NCBI RefSeq assembly: GCF_900109855.1
Contig: NZ_FOBO01000011.1
Coordinates: 1 to 64,000, forward strand
Direction: 5' to 3'
Length of the DNA stretch: 64,000 nucleotides
Source: Roseovarius tolerans
Lineage (GTDB): Bacteria; Pseudomonadota; Alphaproteobacteria; Rhodobacterales; Rhodobacteraceae
The position numbers and the translations under genes were made by a program. The notes under the pieces were generated by a model. It was not told the DNA's origin. It saw only the letters and a program-made list of their open reading frames with translations, and ran no database searches. Shown here one piece after another: positions 19,532 to 27,992 of the stretch. Positions within the stretch are counted from its first letter, which is position 1, and each line of letters begins with the position of its first letter.

Positions 19532-22234
19532 ATGGCATTTGAGGAGCTTATTACTTGGTCTGATCAAAAAGTACGCCCCGACTGGCAAAAGGATGCGCTT
19601 CGACGGCTGGCGACAACAGGCGAGTTGAGCAAAGAAGACTTGTCGGACCTGCGAAGGGTTGTTGAAAAGGCAACCGAACTGATCAACGACGAGGTCGCTG
19701 CGGTTACTCCCCTAGTTGCGGAGCACCTAGCTGATCCGGCTGCCGACGCGCCACGCACAATTCTTGGTGCGATTGGACCGGTCCGTCGGGTAGACCGGTT
19801 AGCAGGCGACCAGCCTCCGATCAAATTCGCGAAAAATGGGATCACACTTGTTTATGGTGCCAATGCTTCAGGTAAAAGCGGCTACTGCCGAATAGCTAAA
19901 CAGCTTTGCAGGTCTCTCAGTCCTCAGGACCTCAAAGGCAATGTTTATGAAGCCGCCGCAGCCGACCCACCAGAAGTTGACCTTGTGTTCGGTATGGAAG
20001 GCGACAAACCCAAGCGCCAAGAGACAACCTGGCGACATGGCGATCCGTCTCCGGCAGAACTAGCAAGGATATCCGTATTCGATACGGCGACGGCGCGCGT
20101 TTACGTAGACAAAGACCGCAAGGTTGAATTCCTGCCCTATGAGCTCGACCTTTTGAACAAGCTCGCTCTGGCAGCAAAGGCGCTGGACGGTCATTTTGAG
20201 GTGCGGGAAAACGGGATCGATGTGGCGATCCGTACGCCACTACCTACTGGTTATACGGATGGCACCGCTGTCTCGCAGGTTCTTGCAAAACTCGTCGCTG
20301 AAACAGAGCTAGCCGATCTGCCCGATGAAGCGGGCCTGCGCGCGCTCTCCGAATGGAATGATGAAAAGGAGGCCGCTCTCCAGAGCGTGAGCGATGAAAT
20401 TCGCGATGATCCTAATGTGCGGCTGCGGTCTCACAGATCGGCGAAGCAAGAGTTAGAGAATATAAAGACGGAGCTTTCCGGTCACCTTGGACTTCTTGCG
20501 GATGATGGCATTGCAAAGATCAAAGATGCCCACACCGATATGACGACAAAGGCCGAGGCGGCCAAGGCTGCAGCGCAAGGCCTGGGAGCAGGCATGCCAA
20601 TCCGGGAAATCGGTTCGGAATCCTGGCGACTGATGCTGATCTATGCCCGTGACTTCGCCGGTGAGGCTTTCCCTGAGCGCGATGACCCCAAGCTGGTCAC
20701 TGGCGAAGCCTGCGTCCTTTGCCAACAACCTTTGGAGGCTGACGCAGCATCACGGATGGCGAAGTTCGATGAGTATATTTCAGGGCGTACTGCCAGCGAC
20801 AGTCAGAAAGCCACAGAAGACTACGAGGTGCTTGTCGCTTCGATCAATACTCTCCGCATTCGCACGCCGGATCAAACCAAAACGCTTCTTGGCGTATATG
20901 GTGGGTTGAGCGATGATCATCAGGCATTTGTTGATGAGCTTGCTCTTGGCTACCGTGTTCTTGCTTCGCGTCTTGAGGCAGTGAAGGCGATGATCGCAGT
21001 GGGCATTTTTGATGGGGCGGATGCTGTAGAAGCTGTCCAAGCCGATCTCACCCAAAAGATCGATGCAGCGCTTGAAGAACTACAGACGCAGATCGATGCT
21101 CTGGAAAACGCAGATGACGATGAAGAGCGCATGACAACGCTCGCATCCCAAGAGGCGGCGCTCAAAGATGCAAAAAAGCTGAGTGAGGAGATCGAATTTG
21201 TGGTCGCCCGGCTCAAACAGCTCGTGGAACTGCTCAAGATCAAAGAGGCGCGCAAGCTGTGTGCCTCTGGGCCAATTGCACGGCAGCTCACGGCCCGTCG
21301 CCGCGTGATTTTAACCAACAGCTTGAAAACGCAGCTCAAAGCCGAACTGGATACACTCAAGCTCGCGCATATTCCCATCGATCTTTCCGACCGCAGTGCG
21401 GGCCCTGACAGTGTTATTGAAGTTGGTCTGACTGCCCATCAGCGTGTGGCAAACAACAGCGATGTGCTCAGCGAGGGTGAGCAAAGAGCGCTCGCGTTGT
21501 CATGTTTCCTTGCCGAACTGATCGAGGTTGGCGCCGAACACGGCATTATAGTCGATGATCCGGTTTCCTCTCTGGACCACTCCCGAATTGAAGCTGTGGC
21601 AAAGCGGCTTGTGGCGGAGGCCTCGGCTGGCCGCCAGGTCATCATCTTTACGCACAATATCATGTTTCATTACATGATGGAGAATGAAGCACGCCGTGCC
21701 GATATTCCCTGCCATACCGAATGGATGTCGAGTCTGGGTGGAACCAAGTTCGGGATTATTGATGACTCGGGTAAGCCGAATCACATCAAGAAGGCGAAGC
21801 AGCGCATCGGCGAACTCAACGAAGCTAAGGCCAAATTGTACAAGGACGGTTATGATCCGGGGGTTCAGGAATTTCGCGATTCACTCGTAGCCGTCTATAC
21901 ACTGATGCGCGAGACTTGGGAGCGGATCGTTGAAGAAATCCTATTCAACGGTACTATCCAGCGTTTCCAGCCAGGTGTAATGACCCAAAGTCTTAAACAT
22001 GCCTGCTATCATCCTTCAGATGACTACCCGGCGATCTTCGAGGGAATGAAGCGATGCTCGCATTACTCCGGGCACGATAGGGCTGCAGACTTGCCGCAAG
22101 ACCTGCCAACTAAAGTCGACATCGATGCAGATTTTCAAGCTTTGAGCAATTTTTACCAGAAGGTCTCAGAGCGAAAAGCCATTCTTGAGAAAGGGCATCA
22201 GTATGAGAAAGGTCCAGTGCCAGAGTTCCTTTGA
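19532..22234 (+). CDS. RloC/PrrC-like ABC ATPase with zinc-hook motif
   Basis: A 900-residue SMC/Rad50-like ATPase: P-loop YGANASGKSG (K115), a coiled-coil middle with CVLC at 394-397 as a possible zinc hook, signature LSEGEQ near 646-651, and Walker B GIIVDDPVSSLD (D675/D676). After the ATPase, residues about 780-840 contain R793-x3-E797 and histidines at 823 and 827. That is similar to the Arg-x3-Glu...His arrangement of PrrC/RloC anticodon nucleases. The nuclease assignment is inference; a plain AAA_13-type defence ATPase is the alternative. AAGGA lies about ten bases before the ATG. It is on the same strand as the STAND gene, 109 bases downstream. Confidence 0.7.
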   Translation: MAFEELITWSDQKVRPDWQKDALRRLATTGELSKEDLSDLRRVVEKATELINDEVAAVTPLVAEHLADPAADAPRTILGAIGPVRRVDRLAGDQPPIKFAKNGITLVYGANASGKSGYCRIAKQLCRSLSPQDLKGNVYEAAAADPPEVDLVFGMEGDKPKRQETTWRHGDPSPAELARISVFDTATARVYVDKDRKVEFLPYELDLLNKLALAAKALDGHFEVRENGIDVAIRTPLPTGYTDGTAVSQVLAKLVAETELADLPDEAGLRALSEWNDEKEAALQSVSDEIRDDPNVRLRSHRSAKQELENIKTELSGHLGLLADDGIAKIKDAHTDMTTKAEAAKAAAQGLGAGMPIREIGSESWRLMLIYARDFAGEAFPERDDPKLVTGEACVLCQQPLEADAASRMAKFDEYISGRTASDSQKATEDYEVLVASINTLRIRTPDQTKTLLGVYGGLSDDHQAFVDELALGYRVLASRLEAVKAMIAVGIFDGADAVEAVQADLTQKIDAALEELQTQIDALENADDDEERMTTLASQEAALKDAKKLSEEIEFVVARLKQLVELLKIKEARKLCASGPIARQLTARRRVILTNSLKTQLKAELDTLKLAHIPIDLSDRSAGPDSVIEVGLTAHQRVANNSDVLSEGEQRALALSCFLAELIEVGAEHGIIVDDPVSSLDHSRIEAVAKRLVAEASAGRQVIIFTHNIMFHYMMENEARRADIPCHTEWMSSLGGTKFGIIDDSGKPNHIKKAKQRIGELNEAKAKLYKDGYDPGVQEFRDSLVAVYTLMRETWERIVEEILFNGTIQRFQPGVMTQSLKHACYHPSDDYPAIFEGMKRCSHYSGHDRAADLPQDLPTKVDIDADFQALSNFYQKVSERKAILEKGHQYEKGPVPEFL

Positions 22235-22359
22235 TATTGCGTCAGTAGGCTAAGCTGGTTCATCCCAATCGTTCGATAGAGAGTATTGCTGCGAGTTGTA
22301 CCAATGTCAGCTTCCGGGGACCTAATTGTGCGGCGGTGAATGGCTCTTGTGGGCCGATC

Positions 22360-23358
22360 TTACTCTAACCGCTTTGCCCGCTCAGCCACCCTCTGAACCA
22401 TCGAAACGGTGGCATTGCCTGCCTGCCGTATTCCTGCCCCCGCGATCTCAGCACTAGATCTACTTCCAAACCGCGCCCTCGCTCGAGAACCCTTTGTGCC
22501 GATCAACCCTTTTGCAAAGCCGCTAGGTCCAGGAATGCTTGGCGGCCCGGCCATCATGAAGTTGCCTGAGATGGAGCGGACGATCAGCGGTGTGGCGATG
22601 ATCATACCACCTGCGAGGAACATCATCATGAAGAAGGGCACCAGCGCGCCGATGTTGCTTGCCCCAGAAGGATCACCGAGTTCGGTCATGAGCGAGCGCG
22701 ACATGCCGACGACGGTGGAAAACACCCCGGCGATCACGAGAGGGTAGAGCGCGTAAGATACGGTGCTGGACAGCCAACGGTGGAAGTAATCCTTGCTGAC
22801 ATCAAACAGCGAAAGCGCGATCATGATCGGGGCGATGCCGATCATGAAGGCCAGCATGATCTTCGCAAAGATCAGGACAAGGCCGCAGAGCGCGCCGATC
22901 ACGCCAAGGAGGAAAGCGCCGATCGCGCCGATGAGAGCCCCCGCCATCCAATGCATATTGTCACCGGCGGCGTTTAGGTAATTACCGAACTCTTCGATCA
23001 GATCGTCAAAAGCATTGGCAAAATATCCAGCCCCAGCACCGCCGCCACCGAGCCCAGCCACCATACCGCCTGCGAGCTGGTCGAGCCCATCGATGAGGGC
23101 GCTGGCGACCGCGTTAAACTGGACCCAATTCATTGCAAACAGCGAGATGAGCATGAGTTTGAGGGCGAACCAGAACGCGGTCCGCCCATCCATGGACTTG
23201 TATTGAAACACCATATTGATGAAGACGCCGATCACAGCGAGCGTAGAGGCGACTGCGATGACGCCGCCAAGCTGGCCAGCGACGTTGCCAAAGGTGGTTT
23301 GGGCCGCGTCGTCCATAAAGTTGTCGGTTGTCTCGACCATCCATGTGACGACGCCCAT
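22360..23358 (-). CDS. virB6: Type IV secretion inner-membrane protein VirB6
   Basis: A 332-residue polytopic membrane protein with about six hydrophobic segments (IAVASTLAVIGVFINMVF, AFWFALKLMLISLFAM, and a long central block around 130-215) and a basic C-terminal tail. VirB6 forms part of the inner-membrane channel. It is the last gene of the virB operon, separated from virB11 by the short DUF4177 gene, an unusual position compared with the Agrobacterium order. Confidence 0.85.
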   Translation of the reverse strand: MGVVTWMVETTDNFMDDAAQTTFGNVAGQLGGVIAVASTLAVIGVFINMVFQYKSMDGRTAFWFALKLMLISLFAMNWVQFNAVASALIDGLDQLAGGMVAGLGGGGAGAGYFANAFDDLIEEFGNYLNAAGDNMHWMAGALIGAIGAFLLGVIGALCGLVLIFAKIMLAFMIGIAPIMIALSLFDVSKDYFHRWLSSTVSYALYPLVIAGVFSTVVGMSRSLMTELGDPSGASNIGALVPFFMMMFLAGGMIIATPLIVRSISGNFMMAGPPSIPGPSGFAKGLIGTKGSRARARFGSRSSAEIAGAGIRQAGNATVSMVQRVAERAKRLE

Positions 23359-23367
23359 TGGGTGCTC

Positions 23368-23559
23368 CTATGCTTTTTCGGTCGGTTTGACACGCCAGAT
23401 GTCGCGCTTCAGGAAGGCCTTCAGGATATGTTCGCCATCGAAATCCGGCACCACGGACACCAACTCCCAACCATCTTGGCCGAGAGCGGTTAGCTGTGTC
23501 TCGATCTTCGGTGGTTTCGTCTTAGCGGTGTTGATCAGTTCGATCTTGTATTCAAACAT
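23368..23559 (-). CDS. DUF4177-like small protein in virB operon
   Basis: A 63-residue protein from an ATG at 23559 that overlaps the virB11 end by eight bases. The pattern FEYKIELIN, QLTALGQDGWELVSVVPDF and AFLKRDI fits DUF4177, a small alpha-beta fold of unknown function. Its place between virB11 and virB6 with tight spacing means it is co-translated with the secretion genes. It has no signal peptide or membrane segment. Confidence 0.65.
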   Translation of the reverse strand: MFEYKIELINTAKTKPPKIETQLTALGQDGWELVSVVPDFDGEHILKAFLKRDIWRVKPTEKA

Positions 23560-24547
23560 GGGCTTTTTCCTTTGTTTGGGCCGGATCAATCGGCAGGTAA
23601 AATTCGGTTATGCCGCGCGCGCCTTCATGGCGACCGGCTTGAATGATCACATCGATGGACCGGGTGATGTAGTCGTTCATGTCTTGATAGGTCATAGGCA
23701 CATCGGTTTTCAGGGCGGCGATGGCCAGACGCTGTACCGCAAGTTGCGGTGTTTCGGCGTGAAGCGTGGTCAGTGAGCCGCCATGGCCGGTGTTGATCGC
23801 TTCGAGGAAGGTCATGGCTTCTTTGCCGCGCACTTCGCCAAGGACAATGCGGTCCGGCCGCATCCGCAGGGTGGAGGTTAACAGCACATCCGCGCTGCGC
23901 GTGGCTTCATCGCGGTCGGACATCAGCGTGACAACATTGGGCTGTGCTGGACGCAGCTCGGCTGCCTCTTCGATGGTAACGATGCGCTCGTCCTTTGGGA
24001 CAAAGGAGAGGATCTTGCGCGCAGTGACGGTCTTGCCGGTCGAAGTGCCGCCGGATACGATCATGTTGAGCTTATGGACGACGCAGAATTTGATTGCGGC
24101 ATCGATGTCACCCGTCGCTACGACATCGCGCAGCTCGGCGTTGCGCTTGCGCCGCGCACCTTCATTGCTGCGCTCTTTGCCGAAGAGGTATGACAGTTTG
24201 ATCTGCTCCAACGGCAAATCTGAGAAGAACCGCAAAGAAATCGCATAGCCGCCATCAACGGCTGGGGGCTGAATGACTTGCGCGCGAATGGGACGGTCGC
24301 GGTAACTGATGCTGACCGACACGATAGGCTTGGTTCGGCTGAGCGTGGTGTTTGCAGCCGAGGCAATCTGGTTGCCAAGGTCTTTGATCTCATTCGCCGA
24401 GAGTTGTCGATTGACGCTCCGCATGAAGTGGTCCCCCTGAAACTCAGCCCAAAGCGTTCCATCAGGATTGATGCAAAGCTCAATCAGCTTTGGATCACGC
24501 GCCTCGGGGATCTTGTCCAATGAGCTTTGAAGATAGCTGGCAGCCAT
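23552..24547 (-). CDS. virB11: Type IV secretion ATPase VirB11
   Basis: A 331-residue hexameric traffic ATPase. Walker A GGTSTGKT (K about 172), the Asp-box region ERIVTIEEAAELRP, and Walker B MRPDRIVLGEVRG with downstream NTGHGGSLTTLHA are all present. VirB11 powers pilus assembly and substrate transfer with VirB4. It is spaced two bases from virB10. Confidence 0.93.
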   Translation of the reverse strand: MAASYLQSSLDKIPEARDPKLIELCINPDGTLWAEFQGDHFMRSVNRQLSANEIKDLGNQIASAANTTLSRTKPIVSVSISYRDRPIRAQVIQPPAVDGGYAISLRFFSDLPLEQIKLSYLFGKERSNEGARRKRNAELRDVVATGDIDAAIKFCVVHKLNMIVSGGTSTGKTVTARKILSFVPKDERIVTIEEAAELRPAQPNVVTLMSDRDEATRSADVLLTSTLRMRPDRIVLGEVRGKEAMTFLEAINTGHGGSLTTLHAETPQLAVQRLAIAALKTDVPMTYQDMNDYITRSIDVIIQAGRHEGARGITEFYLPIDPAQTKEKAHV

Positions 24548-24549
24548 GG

Positions 24550-25866
24550 TCAGAAAATCTCCAGATCACGGTCGACCATCACCGTGACGCGAGCACCTTG
24601 ATCGACATAGATCACGGGCGAGACCGAGAGATATTCGCCGATTACGCTTTGCGCACTGTCTTGGAAATCTTCGCCAATGCCCTCAAACACGTCCGAGGTG
24701 ATTGCGTCTTCGGCGTTCTGCGCGGCGACGGCAGGCAAGGCCCCGATCAGCGATATTAACGCGGCCGAACCGAACCTCGTACCAAAGCGGCTGTCGACAA
24801 AACCAGTTGTGCCAGAGCGACCCAGTTCATCGCCACCAAAAGCGCTGATTTCAACGGTTTGATTGCTTGGGAGAATGATCCTGTCCCAAGCGATGGTCAC
24901 GCGTTGATGTGCAATGTCGAGGCCAGACTGATAACGTCCAATAAGGCGTGATCCGCGCGGGATCAGGATCCGTGAGCCGTCATAGGCATGAACGTCTTCT
25001 GAGACTATGGCCCGCACTTGACCGGCCAGCGAGCTGTCGATTGCTGTCTCCAACACCGCTTGAATCATCGTGCCCTGAACAACTGTGTTGGATGGGTTTA
25101 CGATCAGCTGTGCCTGCGTCACCTCGGCTGGCTCGGCTCCATTGCGGACAAACTCGGTGTCGCCATAAAGCCGTCGCTGCTCGGCGGCTGTTTCACTGTT
25201 TCCGCCGCCGGTGCCACCAAAAGCGATGATCGGGCTGGCGATGCGGGCTTGCAATTCTTCAAGCTCCGCTTGCCGCCGCCGCTCGAGCTCCTGAAGGCGC
25301 AGCTCGTCGGCAGTGGGGCCAGTTGGTACGGGCGTGCGCGGGGATTCCAGACGCGCGAGTTCCAGATCGTTCTGTAGCCGCTGGATCTGGCGCGCGCGTT
25401 CTTCCAGTTCTTCGCGCAAGGCGGCTTGGGCGGTCGCGGCCTCGCTGCGCAGGGCATCGACCTCTGCGCTCAGAGTATCGAATGCTTCGGTATCGATCGG
25501 AGGGGCCTCGGGTGCTGGCGCATTGCGCAATGCCTCGAGTTCGGTGCGCATCGCATCCATTTGCGCGCGCAGTTCTTCGGACTCTAAGTTGGGTCCCGGC
25601 TCCGATGGAGGCGGCGTTGTATCGATCGGTGCAGGGCCGGGCTCTACAACGCCAAAGCCCGGTCCGGCCGCTTGGAATTCATCAGGCGACGCGGTTTCAA
25701 GGGATTCCTGTTCTGAGCCACCGGAGAACAGCAACAACAGGCTGCCGAGGGCAACGATGCCCCCGATGGCGACGGCTACAGTCAGAAGTGGCGATCTCTT
25801 GCGGGCCTTTTGTGTAGTCTCTTCAATAACTTCTAGGCGTTTATTCAACTCAGCCGTTTCACTCAT
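24550..25866 (-). CDS. virB10: Type IV secretion core protein VirB10
   Basis: A 438-residue envelope-spanning protein. A short cytoplasmic N-terminus is followed by one membrane segment (about residues 28-48), a proline-rich and coiled-coil periplasmic linker, and the C-terminal TrbI/VirB10 barrel domain. That domain includes the outer-membrane antenna region VDSRFGTRFGSAALISLIG. It bridges the inner and outer membranes. The start overlaps the virB9 end by eight bases. Confidence 0.92.
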   Translation of the reverse strand: MSETAELNKRLEVIEETTQKARKRSPLLTVAVAIGGIVALGSLLLLFSGGSEQESLETASPDEFQAAGPGFGVVEPGPAPIDTTPPPSEPGPNLESEELRAQMDAMRTELEALRNAPAPEAPPIDTEAFDTLSAEVDALRSEAATAQAALREELEERARQIQRLQNDLELARLESPRTPVPTGPTADELRLQELERRRQAELEELQARIASPIIAFGGTGGGNSETAAEQRRLYGDTEFVRNGAEPAEVTQAQLIVNPSNTVVQGTMIQAVLETAIDSSLAGQVRAIVSEDVHAYDGSRILIPRGSRLIGRYQSGLDIAHQRVTIAWDRIILPSNQTVEISAFGGDELGRSGTTGFVDSRFGTRFGSAALISLIGALPAVAAQNAEDAITSDVFEGIGEDFQDSAQSVIGEYLSVSPVIYVDQGARVTVMVDRDLEIF

Positions 25867-26554
25867 TGTGATTTGCCTCGCTCATCTCCTGCACACAGAT
25901 CTCATCCTTGCCAAGCCGTAGTACCCAACGATCACTGACACCTGAAACGCGGATGATGCCGTCTGTTTGGGCAAGCGCATTCACGCTGCGCTCATTGCCG
26001 CCGGACCAACGAAAGATCGCGGGCAGCGGCGCGTTTGCGGCAAAGCGAAAATACGTGAATGTACCGTCGTCCCAGATTTCACGCGGCGTGATCTCTGATC
26101 GCGCGCTGACCCCGTAAGCATGGTTCGCGGGCTCACTTGCGGCAGCTCGAGTCTGCTGAGGGGCAGAATCGGGATAGGTGAAGCGGATGACATAGAACGT
26201 CGGTGAGCTCGCCTCAGTTACGTTGAAATAATAGCTGCGCCGGTTGGTGTAGACGGTGATGTTGGTATGCGCGCCGCGCGAGACCGGCTTGATTGCAAAA
26301 GCCTGACCACCCGGTACGCCGTCCAAAAGGAAACCTTCGGTGTCGCCCGCGATGATCGAGCGGATGGTCTCGCCTTGGCCAAATTCGATACTGGTCACAT
26401 GGGTTAGGCTGGTGCTGATGCGATAGACTTGCCCATCTTGATAGGTGGCCAGCCGGACGCGGGCATCATAGGGGCCCTGTCGCGGTTGGGTTTCTGCATG
26501 GGCGGTGCCAGCGAGCTGAAGGAGGATGGCAAGGATCAAGAACAGGCGTGGCAT
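25859..26554 (-). CDS. virB9: Type IV secretion core protein VirB9
   Basis: A 231-residue periplasmic protein with a clear signal peptide (MPRLFLILAILLQLAGTAHA). The N-terminal half (YDARVRLATYQDGQVYRI, then TSIEFGQGETI) and the C-terminal VirB9/CagX barrel strands (FTYFRFAANAPLPAIF) fit VirB9, which with VirB7 and VirB10 forms the outer-membrane core complex. It follows virB8 with a three-base gap. Confidence 0.92.
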   Translation of the reverse strand: MPRLFLILAILLQLAGTAHAETQPRQGPYDARVRLATYQDGQVYRISTSLTHVTSIEFGQGETIRSIIAGDTEGFLLDGVPGGQAFAIKPVSRGAHTNITVYTNRRSYYFNVTEASSPTFYVIRFTYPDSAPQQTRAAASEPANHAYGVSARSEITPREIWDDGTFTYFRFAANAPLPAIFRWSGGNERSVNALAQTDGIIRVSGVSDRWVLRLGKDEICVQEMSEANHNE

Positions 26555-26557
26555 AGG

Positions 26558-27208
26558 TTACTCCAAACGATCCGAGCGGATCGCGTATTCAGTGACTGTG
26601 AAGCCGAAAGGGTTTTGCCAGACGTCGTCGATCGACCGGCTGTTCTCGGGTCGAAACTCGAACATCAGCGTTGCGGTGAAGAGCCCGTTTTGATTGCCGC
26701 GCGGCGTGCTGAGGCGTTTACGCAGGCGCACCTGCGCGCGGTTTGCGCTGATATGGGTGATCGAGAGCACTTCGACCTCGAGCCGCGCATCTGTGCCGTA
26801 GCTGTTGGGTGGATATGCCTCGTGACCACTGGTCCAGAGCGCACGCAGACCTGTTGCTGCCGCCCCATCCGACTGATCTAGGACCCGCCGCACGCGCACG
26901 TCATTGTCGAGCTGATTATACGTCTCTCGACCGATGACATAGCGGTAGACCTGTGCCTCGATGATTGCGGGGCGTTCCCTGAGTGAGATCGCTTCAACCA
27001 TGGCATTGGGGAGGGCCATGCCGGTCTCAGAATCAAAGGGCACGATCATGGGCGGCGGGTCCACGTCGAACAGGGCCACGAGGGCAGCGGCAAGGCAACC
27101 TGCCATGCCAAAGCCCATGCCTGTCAGACCTAGTTTTTGCCAAAGGAGCTCGCGGCGTCGCGCCCCATAGACAAGTTCTTCTTCGATGATCTCTGCCTCG
27201 TTGCTCAT
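26558..27208 (-). CDS. virB8: Type IV secretion inner-membrane protein VirB8
   Basis: A 216-residue bitopic protein: cytoplasmic N-terminus, one membrane segment (LGLTGMGFGMAGCLAAALVALF), then the periplasmic NTF2-like VirB8 domain with ETYNQLDNDVRVRRVLDQS. The ATG at 27208 is chosen because it lies four bases after the VirB5 stop; an ATG at 27286 would add a 26-residue non-homologous stretch inside VirB5. VirB8 is an assembly factor of the channel. Confidence 0.9.
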   Translation of the reverse strand: MSNEAEIIEEELVYGARRRELLWQKLGLTGMGFGMAGCLAAALVALFDVDPPPMIVPFDSETGMALPNAMVEAISLRERPAIIEAQVYRYVIGRETYNQLDNDVRVRRVLDQSDGAAATGLRALWTSGHEAYPPNSYGTDARLEVEVLSITHISANRAQVRLRKRLSTPRGNQNGLFTATLMFEFRPENSRSIDDVWQNPFGFTVTEYAIRSDRLE

Positions 27209-27212
27209 GGGA

Positions 27213-27992
27213 TCAATCCGCACGTAGGTCTGGCAAAGTGAAGTCCATATAGCGGCGCTCTTCAGCCAGCGTGGCGGCATCGACAACGCCGGATTGGCCT
27301 GCGCCGACGGTCTGGATTGCCTCCAACTCCCACATGCGCGTCATGGCGATGGCCAGCTCGGCGGTAACGCGGGTGTTGTGATCTACGGCTTCCTTGAGCG
27401 TTTCCATGTCCGGGATCAGCGAGACCAGCTGCCCGACCCGTTCCAGAGATTGCGCGGCCTCATCGTAGCTGTTCTCGGCCGCCGCTGACATCATCGCCCC
27501 GGTGCCTGCTTGGCTGGCAATACGTTCAGCCCCCGGATTGCCGCTGCTGGCCATGTCCGACAGGCTGTCTTGATCAAAGCCCGCGTCTTCCAGGGCTTGC
27601 GTCATACGGCCTTCCATTTGAGGGGCGGCATTGCCGATAAGGCCGCTGAAATCGCCACTTTGGATTTGCCGGATGGTGCCAAGAAGATCGCCGAACTCTT
27701 GATCGAGAAGCCCGTCGAGATCGCCGCCCATGGCCATTTCGATAATGTCCGTCGCGCCGGTCAGGGCTGCGTAGGTTTCGTTCAACGTGTCGAGTTGCTG
27801 CTGCACTAGATCAAGCTGTTCGAGAAGCGTGTCGAGCTGATCGGTCTGAATGCCAAAATCTTCGAGCATCTGCTGCAATTGGCGAATTTCCTGCGCAATG
27901 TTGCGGGTGTCGATCGTCGGCACGCCTTGGGCGATTGCAGGTGAGACCGCGAGCATTGCGCAGGTGATGATGGCTGAGATGATACGGATCAT
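27213..27992 (-). CDS. virB5: Minor pilin-like protein VirB5
   Basis: A 259-residue protein with a signal peptide (MIRIISAIITCAMLAVSPAIAQ) and a long helical region (IRQLQQMLEDFGIQTDQLD...) typical of VirB5 tip proteins. The C-terminus carries NTRVTAELAIAM and ends in ERRYMDFTLPDLRAD. Both the mature N-terminus (QGVPTID) and this C-terminus recur in the adjacent lytic transglycosylase gene. It overlaps that gene by four bases. Confidence 0.82.
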   Translation of the reverse strand: MIRIISAIITCAMLAVSPAIAQGVPTIDTRNIAQEIRQLQQMLEDFGIQTDQLDTLLEQLDLVQQQLDTLNETYAALTGATDIIEMAMGGDLDGLLDQEFGDLLGTIRQIQSGDFSGLIGNAAPQMEGRMTQALEDAGFDQDSLSDMASSGNPGAERIASQAGTGAMMSAAAENSYDEAAQSLERVGQLVSLIPDMETLKEAVDHNTRVTAELAIAMTRMWELEAIQTVGAGQSGVVDAATLAEERRYMDFTLPDLRAD

